Part shown: piece after piece, positions 1 through 7,043 of the stretch
Layout: each line of letters opens with the position of its first letter
Position numbering within the stretch: position 1 is the stretch's first letter
Assembly (NCBI GenBank): GCA_944359595.1
Contig: CALVSV010000010.1
Location: 1-13,087 of the forward strand
From: an uncultured Bacilli bacterium
GTDB taxonomy: Bacteria; Bacillota_I; Bacilli_A; RF39; UBA660
Reading direction: 5' to 3'
Length of the DNA: 13,087 bases
Position numbers and translations under genes: made by a program
Notes under the pieces: generated by a model
What the model saw: only the letters and a program-made list of their open reading frames with translations
What the model was told of the DNA's origin: nothing
Database searches by the model: none

Positions 1-69
1 GCTAAAGAAAAAGGTATAAAAGGTTATACTACAATGAAAAAAGCAGAACTTATTGATGCTTTAAAATAA
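1..69 (+). CDS. 3' end of an upstream gene with a Rho_N/SAP-like tail (partial)
   Basis: Frame 1 is open from the first base to a TAA at 67-69 and encodes 22 residues beginning [10 protein letters not shown] and ending ELIDALK. These residues are identical to the last 22 of the S2 protein encoded just downstream, so this is the C-terminal end of a gene carrying the same small helical Rho_N/SAP/HeH-like module. The body of the protein lies outside the window, so its identity cannot be told. It could be another ribosomal or translation protein with the same appended tail. The 100% nucleotide identity also leaves open an assembly artefact at a contig edge. Confidence 0.6.
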   Translation, partial: AKEKGIKGYTTMKKAELIDALK

Positions 70-71
70 TA
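1..71 (+). repeat. 71-nt direct repeat, copy 1 (copy 2 at 1123-1193)
   Basis: Bases 1-71 match bases 1123-1193 without a mismatch, and the match breaks at base 72 (c) against 1194 (g). Both copies are read in the same frame and encode the C-terminal module and TAA stop of their genes. The repeat may extend left of the window, because the left edge is the window edge. Perfect identity at synonymous sites implies very recent duplication, gene conversion, or an assembly duplication. Confidence 0.9.
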
Positions 72-159
72 CACATTTAGGAATTTATTTATCTAGTGCC
101 TATATAGGTGATAAATATTAGAACTATTTGGAAGAAAAACGAAAGAGGAGGAAAAATTT
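70..159 (+). promoter_or_regulatory. rpsB 5' leader with a stem-loop
   Basis: This 90-base stretch separates the preceding stop from rpsB. It contains a hairpin at 87-116. The outer stem pairs 87-93 (atttatc) with 110-116 (gataaat). A four-base left-side bulge follows, then an inner stem closing around CCTATATAGG at 99-108. No U-run follows, so it does not look like an intrinsic terminator. A long purine-rich single-strand segment and the GAGGAGG ribosome site (145-151) lie downstream. Ribosomal protein operons are often autoregulated through such leaders, so an S2-binding leader is possible but only inferred. I see no convincing -35/-10 pair here. Confidence 0.35.
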
Positions 160-1191
160 ATGGCAGTAGTGTCAACAAACACATTAGTAGAAAGTGGTGT
201 ACATTTTGGACATCAAAAAAGAAGATGGAACCCTAAAATGGGAGAATATATATATGGAGCAAGAGAAGATATATATATAATTGATTTACAAAAAACAATT
301 AAAGCTTTAGAAGAAGCATATGAAGTTTTATCTAAAATTGCAGAAAAAGGTGGGAAAGTTTTATTTGTAGGTACAAGAAAACAAGCACAAGATGCAGTTA
401 GAGATGAAGCAGAAAGAAGTAAAATGTATTATGTTAACGAAAGATGGTTAGGTGGTACATTAACTAACTTTAGAACTATTAGAGCACGTGTTAAAAGATT
501 AGAAGAAATTGAAAAAATGGAAAAAGAAGGAGTATTTGAAGTACTTCCTAAAAAAGAAGTTATTAAAATAAAAAAAGAATATGATAAATTAAATAAATAT
601 TTATGTGGTATTCGTAATATGAGAAGACTTCCAAATGCAATGGTAGTAATTGATCCAAAAAAAGAAATTAACGCAATTAGAGAAGCAAGAAAATTACATA
701 TTCCTGTTATCGGTTTAGTAGATACAAATTGTGATCCAGATGATGTTGATTATGCAATTCCTGGTAATGATGATGCAATTAAAAGTGTTAGAACTATTTT
801 AGGAGTATTAAATAATGCAGTTGTAAGCGTAAGTGGCGGAACAATGGTGGACTATGTTAAAGATGGTAATACAAAAGTTGATATGGAAGAAATAATTTCT
901 AAAATTACATTTAAAAAAGATAGAATAAGAAAAGACAATAGAAAATTTAATAATAAAAAACCTAACTTTAAAAAAGAATTTAAAGAAAAAGAAGTAAAAC
1001 AACAAACGAATGAAAAAAATGTAAAAGAAGAAAATAAAACACAAAAAAAAGAAGTTAAAGAAGTAAAAAAAGAAGAAAAAGTAGATTTAAGTAGTAAAAC
1101 AGTAGCTGAATTAAAAGATATGGCTAAAGAAAAAGGTATAAAAGGTTATACTACAATGAAAAAAGCAGAACTTATTGATGCTTTAAAATAA
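160..1191 (+). CDS. rpsB: 30S ribosomal protein S2 with C-terminal Rho_N/SAP-like extension
   Basis: S2 binds the head-body junction of the 30S subunit and is needed for translation initiation. Residues 1-235 are a complete S2 body, with the family signatures [15 protein letters not shown] (13-27), [14 protein letters not shown] (94-107) and the [18 protein letters not shown] segment (181-198). Bacterial S2 usually has about 230-260 residues; this one has 343. The excess is a highly charged Lys/Glu-rich linker (about 240-308) and a compact helix-extended-helix module (about 309-343, [19 protein letters not shown]...) resembling Rho_N/SAP/HeH nucleic-acid-binding domains. GAGGAGG at 145-151 sets the ATG start with ideal spacing. 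tsf follows 17 bases after the stop, the classic rpsB-tsf order. The family call is certain; the role of the tail is unknown. Confidence 0.97.
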   Translation: MAVVSTNTLVESGVHFGHQKRRWNPKMGEYIYGAREDIYIIDLQKTIKALEEAYEVLSKIAEKGGKVLFVGTRKQAQDAVRDEAERSKMYYVNERWLGGTLTNFRTIRARVKRLEEIEKMEKEGVFEVLPKKEVIKIKKEYDKLNKYLCGIRNMRRLPNAMVVIDPKKEINAIREARKLHIPVIGLVDTNCDPDDVDYAIPGNDDAIKSVRTILGVLNNAVVSVSGGTMVDYVKDGNTKVDMEEIISKITFKKDRIRKDNRKFNNKKPNFKKEFKEKEVKQQTNEKNVKEENKTQKKEVKEVKKEEKVDLSSKTVAELKDMAKEKGIKGYTTMKKAELIDALK

Positions 1192-1193
1192 TA
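1123..1193 (+). repeat. 71-nt direct repeat, copy 2 (3' end of rpsB)
   Basis: This is the second copy of the direct repeat at 1-71. It covers codons 322 to 343 of rpsB, the TAA stop and two further bases. It encodes the second half of the Rho_N/SAP-like tail module. Confidence 0.9.
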
Positions 1194-1208
1194 GAAGGAG
1201 GAATTTTT

Positions 1209-2087
1209 ATGGCAGTTAGTGCATCTCAAGTTAAAGAACTTAGAGAAATGACTGGTGCAGGAATGCTAGATTGTAAAAAAGCATTAGATGCAACTAATGG
1301 TGATTTTGATAAAGCAATAGATTGGTTACGTGAAAAAGGAATTTCTAAAGCAAAGAAAAAAGAAGCAAGAGTAGCAGCAGAAGGATTGACTAATATATAT
1401 ACAGAAGGAGATACTGCTGTTATATTAGAAGTTAATTCAGAAACAGATTTTGTGGCTAAAAATGATAATTTTAAAGAATTAATTGATACAATTGGTAAAT
1501 GTTTAATTCATAATGAAGTAAATACACTAGAAGAAGCTAACAAATTAGTTGTAGATGGTAAGACTATAGATGAATTAGTAATTGATGCAACAGCTAAAAT
1601 TGGAGAAAAAATAACATTAAGAAGATTTTCACGTATAACTAAGGATAGTAATGATGTATTTGGTGCATATATCCATATGGGTGGAAAAATAAGTGTATTA
1701 TCAGTAATTAAGGGTGCAAGCTCTGAAGTTGCTCGCGATGTATCAATGCATGCTGCAGCTATGAATCCAAAATATATTAAAATTTCTGATGTTCCAGAAA
1801 AAGAATTAGAACACGAAAGAAAAGTTTTAACAGAAGAAGCTATGAATGAAGGTAAACCAAAAGAAATAGCTGAAAAAATGGTTGCGGGAAGACTAAAGAA
1901 ATTTTATAAAGAAGTTTGCTTAGAAGAACAACCATTTATTAAGGATGATAGTATCGATGTTAAAACATATATTAAAAATAGTGGTGGAGAATTAATTAGT
2001 TTAGTTCGATACGAAGTTGGGGAAGGAATAGTTAAAGAAACTACTTCATTTAAAGATGAAGTTATGAGTCAAGTTAACAATAGTTAA
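1209..2087 (+). CDS. tsf: translation elongation factor Ts
   Basis: EF-Ts is the cytoplasmic guanine-nucleotide exchange factor that releases GDP from EF-Tu. The N-terminal UBA-like helical domain is at about residues 4-40 and contains the signature LREMTGAGMLDCKKAL. The hallmark EF-Tu-contacting motif TDFVAKN is at 79-85. Two core subdomains follow, the second opening near HAAAMNPKY. The length of 292 residues is typical. AAGGAGG at 1196-1202 precedes the ATG by 6 bases. The gene is cotranscribed with rpsB (17-base gap), and the next gene starts 3 bases after its stop. Nothing is missing or unusual in the protein. Confidence 0.98.
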   Translation: MAVSASQVKELREMTGAGMLDCKKALDATNGDFDKAIDWLREKGISKAKKKEARVAAEGLTNIYTEGDTAVILEVNSETDFVAKNDNFKELIDTIGKCLIHNEVNTLEEANKLVVDGKTIDELVIDATAKIGEKITLRRFSRITKDSNDVFGAYIHMGGKISVLSVIKGASSEVARDVSMHAAAMNPKYIKISDVPEKELEHERKVLTEEAMNEGKPKEIAEKMVAGRLKKFYKEVCLEEQPFIKDDSIDVKTYIKNSGGELISLVRYEVGEGIVKETTSFKDEVMSQVNNS

Positions 2088-2090
2088 TTT

Positions 2091-2828
2091 ATGAAGAAAA
2101 ATAAGAAAGAATTATCAAAAAAGTATTTACTTATACGTGGTAGTATATTATTAATAGTTGGATTTATATCATTGTTTGCAGTAATTTATTTTAACATAAA
2201 AAAAGATGATAATCCATTTTCTAATTCAAATAAAATTAGTGATGCAGTTAAATTTAAACAAGAATATGAAAATTTAAATAATGTTTTAGATGATGAAGGT
2301 AATAAAAAATATATAAATATAAAAATAGAAAAAGATAATCCCATAATCTATAGTAACAGTACTGAAATAATAGATGTAATCAAGAACAAGGATGGTGTTA
2401 TTTTATTTAGCACCGGCACTTGTCCTTGGAGTAGACACGCTATACCTGTACTTATAGATGCTGCCAAAGAAACGAATACCGACAAAATATATTATTTAGA
2501 TATTTCTAATATGCAAAATGAATTAGAATTAGATAGTAATAATAATATTATTACAAAAAAGGAAGGTACAAGAGATTATTTATCAATAATTGAACTTCTT
2601 AATGATTATTTACCAGCTTATGATGGACTTATGAATGATTCTATAAAAAGAATATATACACCAACTGTTGTGTTTGTTAAAAATGGAGAAGTTCTTGGTA
2701 TTCATGAAAAAACTGTTGGTTCACATTCTAATGCTAAAATAACATTAAGTGATGAACAATACGATGAACTTAAACAAATATATATTGATTATATGAATAA
2801 GATAAATGAAGATAAAGACGATAATTAA
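2091..2828 (+). CDS. membrane-anchored thioredoxin-fold protein with a CPWS site
   Basis: The 245-residue protein has a basic N-terminus and one hydrophobic segment at about residues 13-34 (LLIRGSILLIVGFISLFAVI), so it is probably a type II membrane protein with its domain outside. Residues about 75-235 look like a thioredoxin fold. A beta strand leads into TGTCPWSRHAIPVL, with the active-site cysteine at 111, and the cis-proline loop YTPTVVFVKNGE has Pro191. The site is C-P-W-S rather than CxxC, so it lacks the resolving cysteine, and C111 is the only cysteine. This excludes ordinary dithiol oxidoreductase chemistry and suggests monothiol, isomerase-like or non-redox use. Low-GC Gram-positive bacteriocin-accessory or thioredoxin-like surface proteins are the nearest type I recognise. 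The start lies 3 bases after the tsf stop with no visible Shine-Dalgarno sequence, implying translational coupling to tsf. Confidence 0.75.
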   Translation: MKKNKKELSKKYLLIRGSILLIVGFISLFAVIYFNIKKDDNPFSNSNKISDAVKFKQEYENLNNVLDDEGNKKYINIKIEKDNPIIYSNSTEIIDVIKNKDGVILFSTGTCPWSRHAIPVLIDAAKETNTDKIYYLDISNMQNELELDSNNNIITKKEGTRDYLSIIELLNDYLPAYDGLMNDSIKRIYTPTVVFVKNGEVLGIHEKTVGSHSNAKITLSDEQYDELKQIYIDYMNKINEDKDDN

Positions 2829-3012
2829 GGATAAGATTATTAATTAATTATTTTATAGAGAGCTAGTGCTAGGTGAAAACTAGTAAATAATATTAATGGT
2901 TACTACCTTATAGTTGAATTAGAAATAATTTCCGGATAAAACCGTTATATCAATTAAGTAAACTTAAGGATGGTACCGTGTAAAGCACTCCCTAAATACA
3001 GGGTGCTTTTTT
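2815..3012 (+). promoter_or_regulatory. T-box riboswitch, Thr-specific, controlling thrS
   Basis: The leader shows T-box landmarks in order: stem I with the conserved AGAGAGC (2857-2863) and distal AGTG...GGTG...AAACT elements, a specifier triplet ACT (Thr) at 2902-2904 followed by ACC, the antiterminator T-box core TGGTACCG at 2971-2978, and a U-tailed terminator. The same ...ACCTT context follows the TTC specifier in the pheS leader at 7131. Uncharged tRNA-Thr should pair with the ACU specifier and with the UGGU bulge and so favour read-through into thrS. The left edge is set by alignment with the pheS T-box, in which AAGAC lies about 85 bases before the specifier. This places the start of stem I inside the upstream coding region. 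No promoter is obvious, so it is probably transcribed from the rpsB-tsf operon. Confidence 0.9.
2984..3012 (+). terminator. T-box attenuator terminator before thrS
   Basis: GCACTCCCT (2985-2993) pairs imperfectly with AGGGTGC (3000-3006) around a short A-rich loop, followed by six T. It lies directly after the TGGTACCG antiterminator core, as expected for the terminator conformation of a T-box. Confidence 0.88.
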
Positions 3013-3029
3013 CATTTTGGAGGTTATAT

Positions 3030-4787
3030 ATGATAAATTTTAAAGAAGACGAAAAGTTAAATGTATTGAATCATTCTTGCGCACATGTTTTAGCGCAAGC
3101 TGTAAAAAGATTGTATCCAGACGCATGTTTTTGGGTAGGTCCAGTAATAGATAGTGGTTTTTATTATGATATTGATTTAGGTGATAAAAAACTTACAGAA
3201 GATGACCTTAACGAAATAAGTAAGGTAATGAAAAGAATAGTAAAAGAAGATAAGCTTATTAAAAGAGAAGAATTAACAAAAGAAAAAGCATTAGAATTAT
3301 TTAAAAATGATCCATATAAAATAGAACTTATAAATAATATGGATGAAGATGCAATAATTACTTGTTATAGACAAGGCGAATTTGTTGATTTATGTCGAGG
3401 ACCACACGTATCTAGTACAAAAAAATGTAAATATTTTAAATTATTAAAGGTTAGTGGAGCATACTATAAGGGTGATTCTAAAAATAAAATGCTACAAAGA
3501 ATATATGGTGTATGTTTTGACAATGAAACAGATTTAGAAAATCATTTAAACGAATTAGAAGAAACAAAACAAAGAGATCATAGAAAATTAGGCGCAAATC
3601 TAAAAATATTTATGACAAATGACTTAGTTGGTAAAGGTTTACCTATGTGGCTTCCTAATGGGGCAGTTATAAGACGAGAATTAGAAAGATACATTGTTGA
3701 TAAAGAATTAGCTCTTGGTTATGATCATGTATATACACCATCTCTTGGTAGTGTAGATTTATACAAAACTAGTGGGCATTGGGATCATTATAAAGACGAT
3801 ATGTTCCCAGTCATGAAGTTAGATGAAGAAGAATATGTATTACGTCCAATGAATTGTCCACATCATATGTTAATATATAAAAATGATATTCATTCATATA
3901 AAGATTTACCTATTAGAATAGGGGAGCTTGCACATGATTTTAGATATGAGGCGAGTGGTGCAGTATGTGGTTTAGAAAGAGTTAGAGCAATGTGTCAAAA
4001 TGATGCACACCTTTTTGTAAGACTAGATCAAGTTGGTGAAGAGTTTAGTCGTGTAGTTAATTTAATATTAGATGTGTATAAAGATTTTAATATTACAGAT
4101 TATAAATTTAGATTATCATTACGTGGTAAAGAAAAAGAAAAATATTATGATAATGATGAAATGTGGGATAAAGCAGAAAATATGTTAAGAGATGTATTAA
4201 AGAAACTTAATATTGAATTTTATGAAGCAGAAGATGAAGCAGCTTTCTATGGACCAAAACTTGATGTTCAAGTTAAAAGCGCTATTGGGCATGATGTAAC
4301 ATTATCGACTTGTCAATTGGACTTCTTATTACCCGAAAAATTTGATCTAAATTATATAAATGAAGAAGGTAAAAAACAAAGACCAGTTGTAATTCATAGA
4401 GCTATATTAGGAACACTTGATAGATTTACCGCATTCTTATTAGAAGAAACTAAAGGTCTTTTACCATTATGGCTTGCACCAATACAAATAAATATAATCC
4501 CAGTAAATAATGAATATCATTTAGAATATGCTAAAGAAATATATGAAGGGCTAAAAAATAAGGGATTTAGAATAACTCTTGACGATAGAGATGAAAAGAT
4601 GAATTATAAGATACGTGAGTCAGTAATTAAAAAGATTCCATATACATTAATATTAGGTAATAAAGAAAGAGATAGTAAAAAAATTAGTTATAGATTACAT
4701 GGTAGTGATATAACTAAAGATATGTATATTGATGAATTTATAGATAAAATAGAAAATGATATAAAGACAAAAAAGTATAAATATTAA
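3030..4787 (+). CDS. thrS: threonine--tRNA ligase lacking the TGS domain
   Basis: ThrRS activates threonine with ATP and charges tRNA-Thr. The ATG at 3030 follows GGAGG at 3019-3023. An in-frame upstream ATG at 2970 lies inside the T-box core and is rejected. The protein has 585 residues against about 640 for the family and begins directly in the editing domain. Editing-site signatures are HSCAH (H15, H19) and CRGPH (C122, H126). The class II core has motif 2 near R305, zinc ligands C276, H327 and H456, and motif 3 around GTLDRF (461-466). The anticodon-binding domain starts near 483. The N-terminal TGS domain (about 60 residues) is absent, while editing and catalysis look intact. It is regulated by the preceding T-box and followed by a terminator. 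Confidence 0.97.
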   Translation: MINFKEDEKLNVLNHSCAHVLAQAVKRLYPDACFWVGPVIDSGFYYDIDLGDKKLTEDDLNEISKVMKRIVKEDKLIKREELTKEKALELFKNDPYKIELINNMDEDAIITCYRQGEFVDLCRGPHVSSTKKCKYFKLLKVSGAYYKGDSKNKMLQRIYGVCFDNETDLENHLNELEETKQRDHRKLGANLKIFMTNDLVGKGLPMWLPNGAVIRRELERYIVDKELALGYDHVYTPSLGSVDLYKTSGHWDHYKDDMFPVMKLDEEEYVLRPMNCPHHMLIYKNDIHSYKDLPIRIGELAHDFRYEASGAVCGLERVRAMCQNDAHLFVRLDQVGEEFSRVVNLILDVYKDFNITDYKFRLSLRGKEKEKYYDNDEMWDKAENMLRDVLKKLNIEFYEAEDEAAFYGPKLDVQVKSAIGHDVTLSTCQLDFLLPEKFDLNYINEEGKKQRPVVIHRAILGTLDRFTAFLLEETKGLLPLWLAPIQINIIPVNNEYHLEYAKEIYEGLKNKGFRITLDDRDEKMNYKIRESVIKKIPYTLILGNKERDSKKISYRLHGSDITKDMYIDEFIDKIENDIKTKKYKY

Positions 4788-4799
4788 TTAAAAAATACT

Positions 4800-4827
4800 A
4801 AAAAGCACTGATTTTAAGTGTTTTTTT
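4800..4827 (+). terminator. Intrinsic terminator after thrS
   Basis: AAAAAGCACT (4800-4809) pairs with AGTG plus the following T-run (4817-4827), giving a CACT/AGTG core extended by A-T pairs around a seven-base loop. It ends the rpsB-tsf-thrS transcript. Confidence 0.75.
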
Positions 4828-4847
4828 ACTTAAATTGTAAAAAAAAC

Positions 4848-4875
4848 TTGATTTTTTTAAAAAACGTGCTATAAT
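4848..4875 (+). promoter_or_regulatory. SigA-type promoter for the Ig-like surface protein gene
   Basis: TTGATT at 4848-4853 and a perfect TATAAT at 4870-4875 are separated by 16 bases. The ribosome site GGGAGG lies 14 bases further down, just before the ATG at 4902, so the untranslated leader is very short. Confidence 0.75.
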
Positions 4876-4901
4876 ATAAGCCATAAAAGGGAGGTTTTTA
4901 T

Positions 4902-5987
4902 ATGAAAAAGTTTTTTAAGAACAATTTCAAAATAATTATGCTTGCTATTTTAACATTTGCATTAGGTTTTATTACATTAACAACAAACGTATTTAGTACA
5001 ACAAAATCTACAAAAGTAGATAATACTGATAAGAAAGGATATAATTATTCTAATAACTATGATGATTATTATTATGATAATGTAAGTAATGATAAATATG
5101 AATATTTAGAAAAGAATGCAGAAGTACCTGCTGTTAGATATGATAGATCAATATATATCAATTTATTTGAAACATTTGATCCATATTCAATAATTGAAAC
5201 AGATGGTGAAGTAACAATGTTATATAACAATGTTGACAATACTAAAGTAGGTAGTTATATAATGTCATTTTCAATATGTAATAGAAATACAGATGCTAGA
5301 TGTAGATACATAAATATATCAGTTATAGTTAGAGATTTAGATGGTAAATATCAACAATATGAAGAATACACAACATATGAAGATAAAACATCACCTGCAA
5401 AATGGGACGATGTTGAAATTAAAAAATGTAATATAGGTTCTTCAAATTGTAAATTATCAAATATAGATTTACCAACTGCAACAGATCCATACACTAGAGA
5501 AGAATTAAAAGTTAAGGTTGTATCTAATAATGTTAATATAAACAGACCTGGATATTATTATATTACATATTCAGCAACAACAAAACATGGTATTACAAGT
5601 TCAGTAGTTAGACAAGTTCAAATTATAGATAATAATAACAAATATGAAAGTAATACTTATGGTGGACAAATCAAAACTAAAGAAATTAACAACTATGAAT
5701 GGAAAAATGTTGTAACTTCTGAATATAAATGTGTTAATCCAAATGCAAGTGGTGCTGATGCTTGGGAATTTGTAGCTAAGTTAAATAATGATGACCATGC
5801 AACATATTTCTATAACAACAATGGATATAGTGGTATTCTTACAAAAGATTCATTCTATGAATTAAATCCATATGAAGGATCTGATATAAGAGATCAACTT
5901 GGATCATGTAGTTATTATGGACAAACAAAAACTTTATCAAGAACTTGGATCGGAGTTTATTCTGGTACAGTTACAAAATATAATTAA
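4902..5987 (+). CDS. Exported Ig-like (DUF5011-type) surface protein
   Basis: Residues 1-30 are a signal peptide or membrane anchor: a basic start, then a hydrophobic core from about 11 to 28. There is no lipobox cysteine and no LPxTG-type sorting signal, so it is either released or held by an uncleaved N-terminus. Residues about 33-70 are a low-complexity Asn/Asp/Tyr/Lys linker. Two beta-sandwich modules follow. One spans about 72-145, with KVGSYIMSFSICN. The clearer one spans about 161-243, with DKTSP, ATDP, RPGYYYITYSATTKHG and a closing VQIID, the pattern of DUF5011/HYR-like Ig domains. A C-terminal domain (about 264-361) contains GYSGILTKDS and YSGTVTK, resembling small repeats of Firmicute envelope proteins. 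Six cysteines form three close or domain-local pairs (126/134, 176/183, 277/336), fitting extracytoplasmic disulfides. It has its own promoter and terminator. The ligand is unknown. Confidence 0.75.
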   Translation: MKKFFKNNFKIIMLAILTFALGFITLTTNVFSTTKSTKVDNTDKKGYNYSNNYDDYYYDNVSNDKYEYLEKNAEVPAVRYDRSIYINLFETFDPYSIIETDGEVTMLYNNVDNTKVGSYIMSFSICNRNTDARCRYINISVIVRDLDGKYQQYEEYTTYEDKTSPAKWDDVEIKKCNIGSSNCKLSNIDLPTATDPYTREELKVKVVSNNVNINRPGYYYITYSATTKHGITSSVVRQVQIIDNNNKYESNTYGGQIKTKEINNYEWKNVVTSEYKCVNPNASGADAWEFVAKLNNDDHATYFYNNNGYSGILTKDSFYELNPYEGSDIRDQLGSCSYYGQTKTLSRTWIGVYSGTVTKYN

Positions 5988-5994
5988 AAAATTT

Positions 5995-6027
5995 TGAGTA
6001 AAAACAATATGTTTTTACTCATTTTTT
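5995..6027 (+). terminator. Intrinsic terminator after the surface protein gene
   Basis: TGAGTAAAAAC (5995-6005) and GTTTTTACTCA (6011-6021) form a perfect 11-bp stem around a five-base AATAT loop, followed directly by six T. Confidence 0.92.
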
Positions 6028-6034
6028 GTAGTGA

Positions 6035-6063
6035 TTGACTAAATAAAAATAGTAATATATACT
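6035..6063 (+). promoter_or_regulatory. SigA-type promoter for the Xer recombinase gene
   Basis: TTGACT at 6035-6040 and TATACT at 6058-6063 have the optimal 17-base spacing. The ribosome site GGGAGGAG (6074-6081) follows, with the ATG at 6092. Confidence 0.8.
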
Positions 6064-6091
6064 AATAAGTATAGGGAGGAGTATATAATAT

Positions 6092-6970
6092 ATGTACGAA
6101 GATGATTTTTTAGATTCGCTACTTATCGAAAAAAAACTTAGTCAAAATACATATAATTCATATTCTAATGATATAAATAAATATATAAAATATCTAAATA
6201 AAAAAGGAATTAAAAAAATAGATAATATTAATACAAAAGATATTGAATCTTATTTAAAATATTTGAAAGATAATAATTTATCCGATAGAAGTATAATACA
6301 TAATTTAACGTGTATAAAAGAATATCATAAGTTTTTATTAAAAAATAATTTTATAAAACAAGATGTTAGTGAAAATATAAGTGGGCCAAAGCTTGGTAAA
6401 TATCTACCTAACGTACTTAGTGTAGAAGAAGTTGATAAATTATTAGATATAGATTTAAATACTGATTTTGATTATAGAAATAAAGCAATGCTTGAGGTAT
6501 TGTATGCAACAGGTTTAAGAGTTAGTGAACTTATAAATTTAGATTTAAATTCTATCGATTTTACATATGCGCAAGTTCGCACTATTGGTAAAGGAAATAA
6601 AGAACGCATCATACCTTTAGGGGATACAGCGATTAAATATTTAAAATTATATTTAGATTATCATAGACAAAATTTATTAAAAGGGTATTTTTGTGATAAA
6701 TTATTTTTAAATAATCATGGAAAACAAATTACTAGACAAGGTTTTTTCAAATTAATTAAAACATTAGCTAAAGAAAAAAATATTAAAAAGAATATATCAC
6801 CACATACACTTAGACATTCATTTGCGACACACATGCTTATGTATGGTGCCGATTTAAGAAGTATACAAGAATTTTTAGGACACAGTGATATATCAACTAC
6901 AGAAATTTATACTCATATATCATTAAATCAAGTAAAGAATGATTATAAAAACTATCATCCTAGAAGTTAA
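6092..6970 (+). CDS. xerD: XerD-like tyrosine site-specific recombinase
   Basis: Xer recombinases resolve chromosome dimers at the dif site through a 3'-phosphotyrosyl intermediate. Residues about 1-87 form the SAM-like core-binding domain. Residues about 105-285 form the catalytic domain with every active-site residue visible: R143 in ATGLRVSEL, K167 in GKGNKER, H238 and R241 in SPHTLRHSFATHM, H264 in LGHSDISTT, and nucleophile Y273 in EIYTH. The length of 292 is typical, and the C-terminus YHPRS resembles the HPRA ending of XerD proteins, hence that choice over XerC. XerC, or a single-recombinase Xer, cannot be excluded. It is monocistronic, with its own promoter and a 10-base gap from ribosome site to ATG. 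No att sites, excisionase or phage genes are nearby, so this is the chromosomal housekeeping enzyme, not a mobile-element integrase. Confidence 0.88.
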   Translation: MYEDDFLDSLLIEKKLSQNTYNSYSNDINKYIKYLNKKGIKKIDNINTKDIESYLKYLKDNNLSDRSIIHNLTCIKEYHKFLLKNNFIKQDVSENISGPKLGKYLPNVLSVEEVDKLLDIDLNTDFDYRNKAMLEVLYATGLRVSELINLDLNSIDFTYAQVRTIGKGNKERIIPLGDTAIKYLKLYLDYHRQNLLKGYFCDKLFLNNHGKQITRQGFFKLIKTLAKEKNIKKNISPHTLRHSFATHMLMYGADLRSIQEFLGHSDISTTEIYTHISLNQVKNDYKNYHPRS

Positions 6971-7003
6971 TATATAAAAAAGTACATAATATTATATTTT
7001 GCA

Positions 7004-7032
7004 TTTACAATATATTTTAAATGTGTTACAAT
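7004..7032 (+). promoter_or_regulatory. SigA-type promoter for the pheST operon
   Basis: TTTACA at 7004-7009 and TACAAT at 7027-7032 are spaced by 17 bases. Transcription would begin at about 7039, immediately before the AAAAGAC strand that starts T-box stem I. Confidence 0.8.
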
Positions 7033-7043
7033 TTATTTAGTTA

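Noticed and set aside
87..116. Leader hairpin as an intrinsic terminator of the upstream gene
   Set aside because: No run of T follows the stem on the plus strand, and the stem is AT-rich and bulged.
808..1044. Minus-strand open frame opposite the rpsB tail
   Set aside because: Its Phe/Ile-rich product is merely the complement of Lys/Glu/Asn-rich rpsB codons. It has no ribosome site or promoter.
2970..3029. In-frame upstream ATG extending thrS by 20 residues
   Set aside because: It lies within the T-box core and terminator, encodes non-homologous residues and has no ribosome site. GGAGG at 3019-3023 supports the ATG at 3030.
6092..6970. Tyrosine recombinase as evidence of an integrated mobile element
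   Set aside because: It is of ordinary Xer size with an XerD-like C-terminus, lies among housekeeping genes, and has no att-like repeats, excisionase or phage genes nearby.
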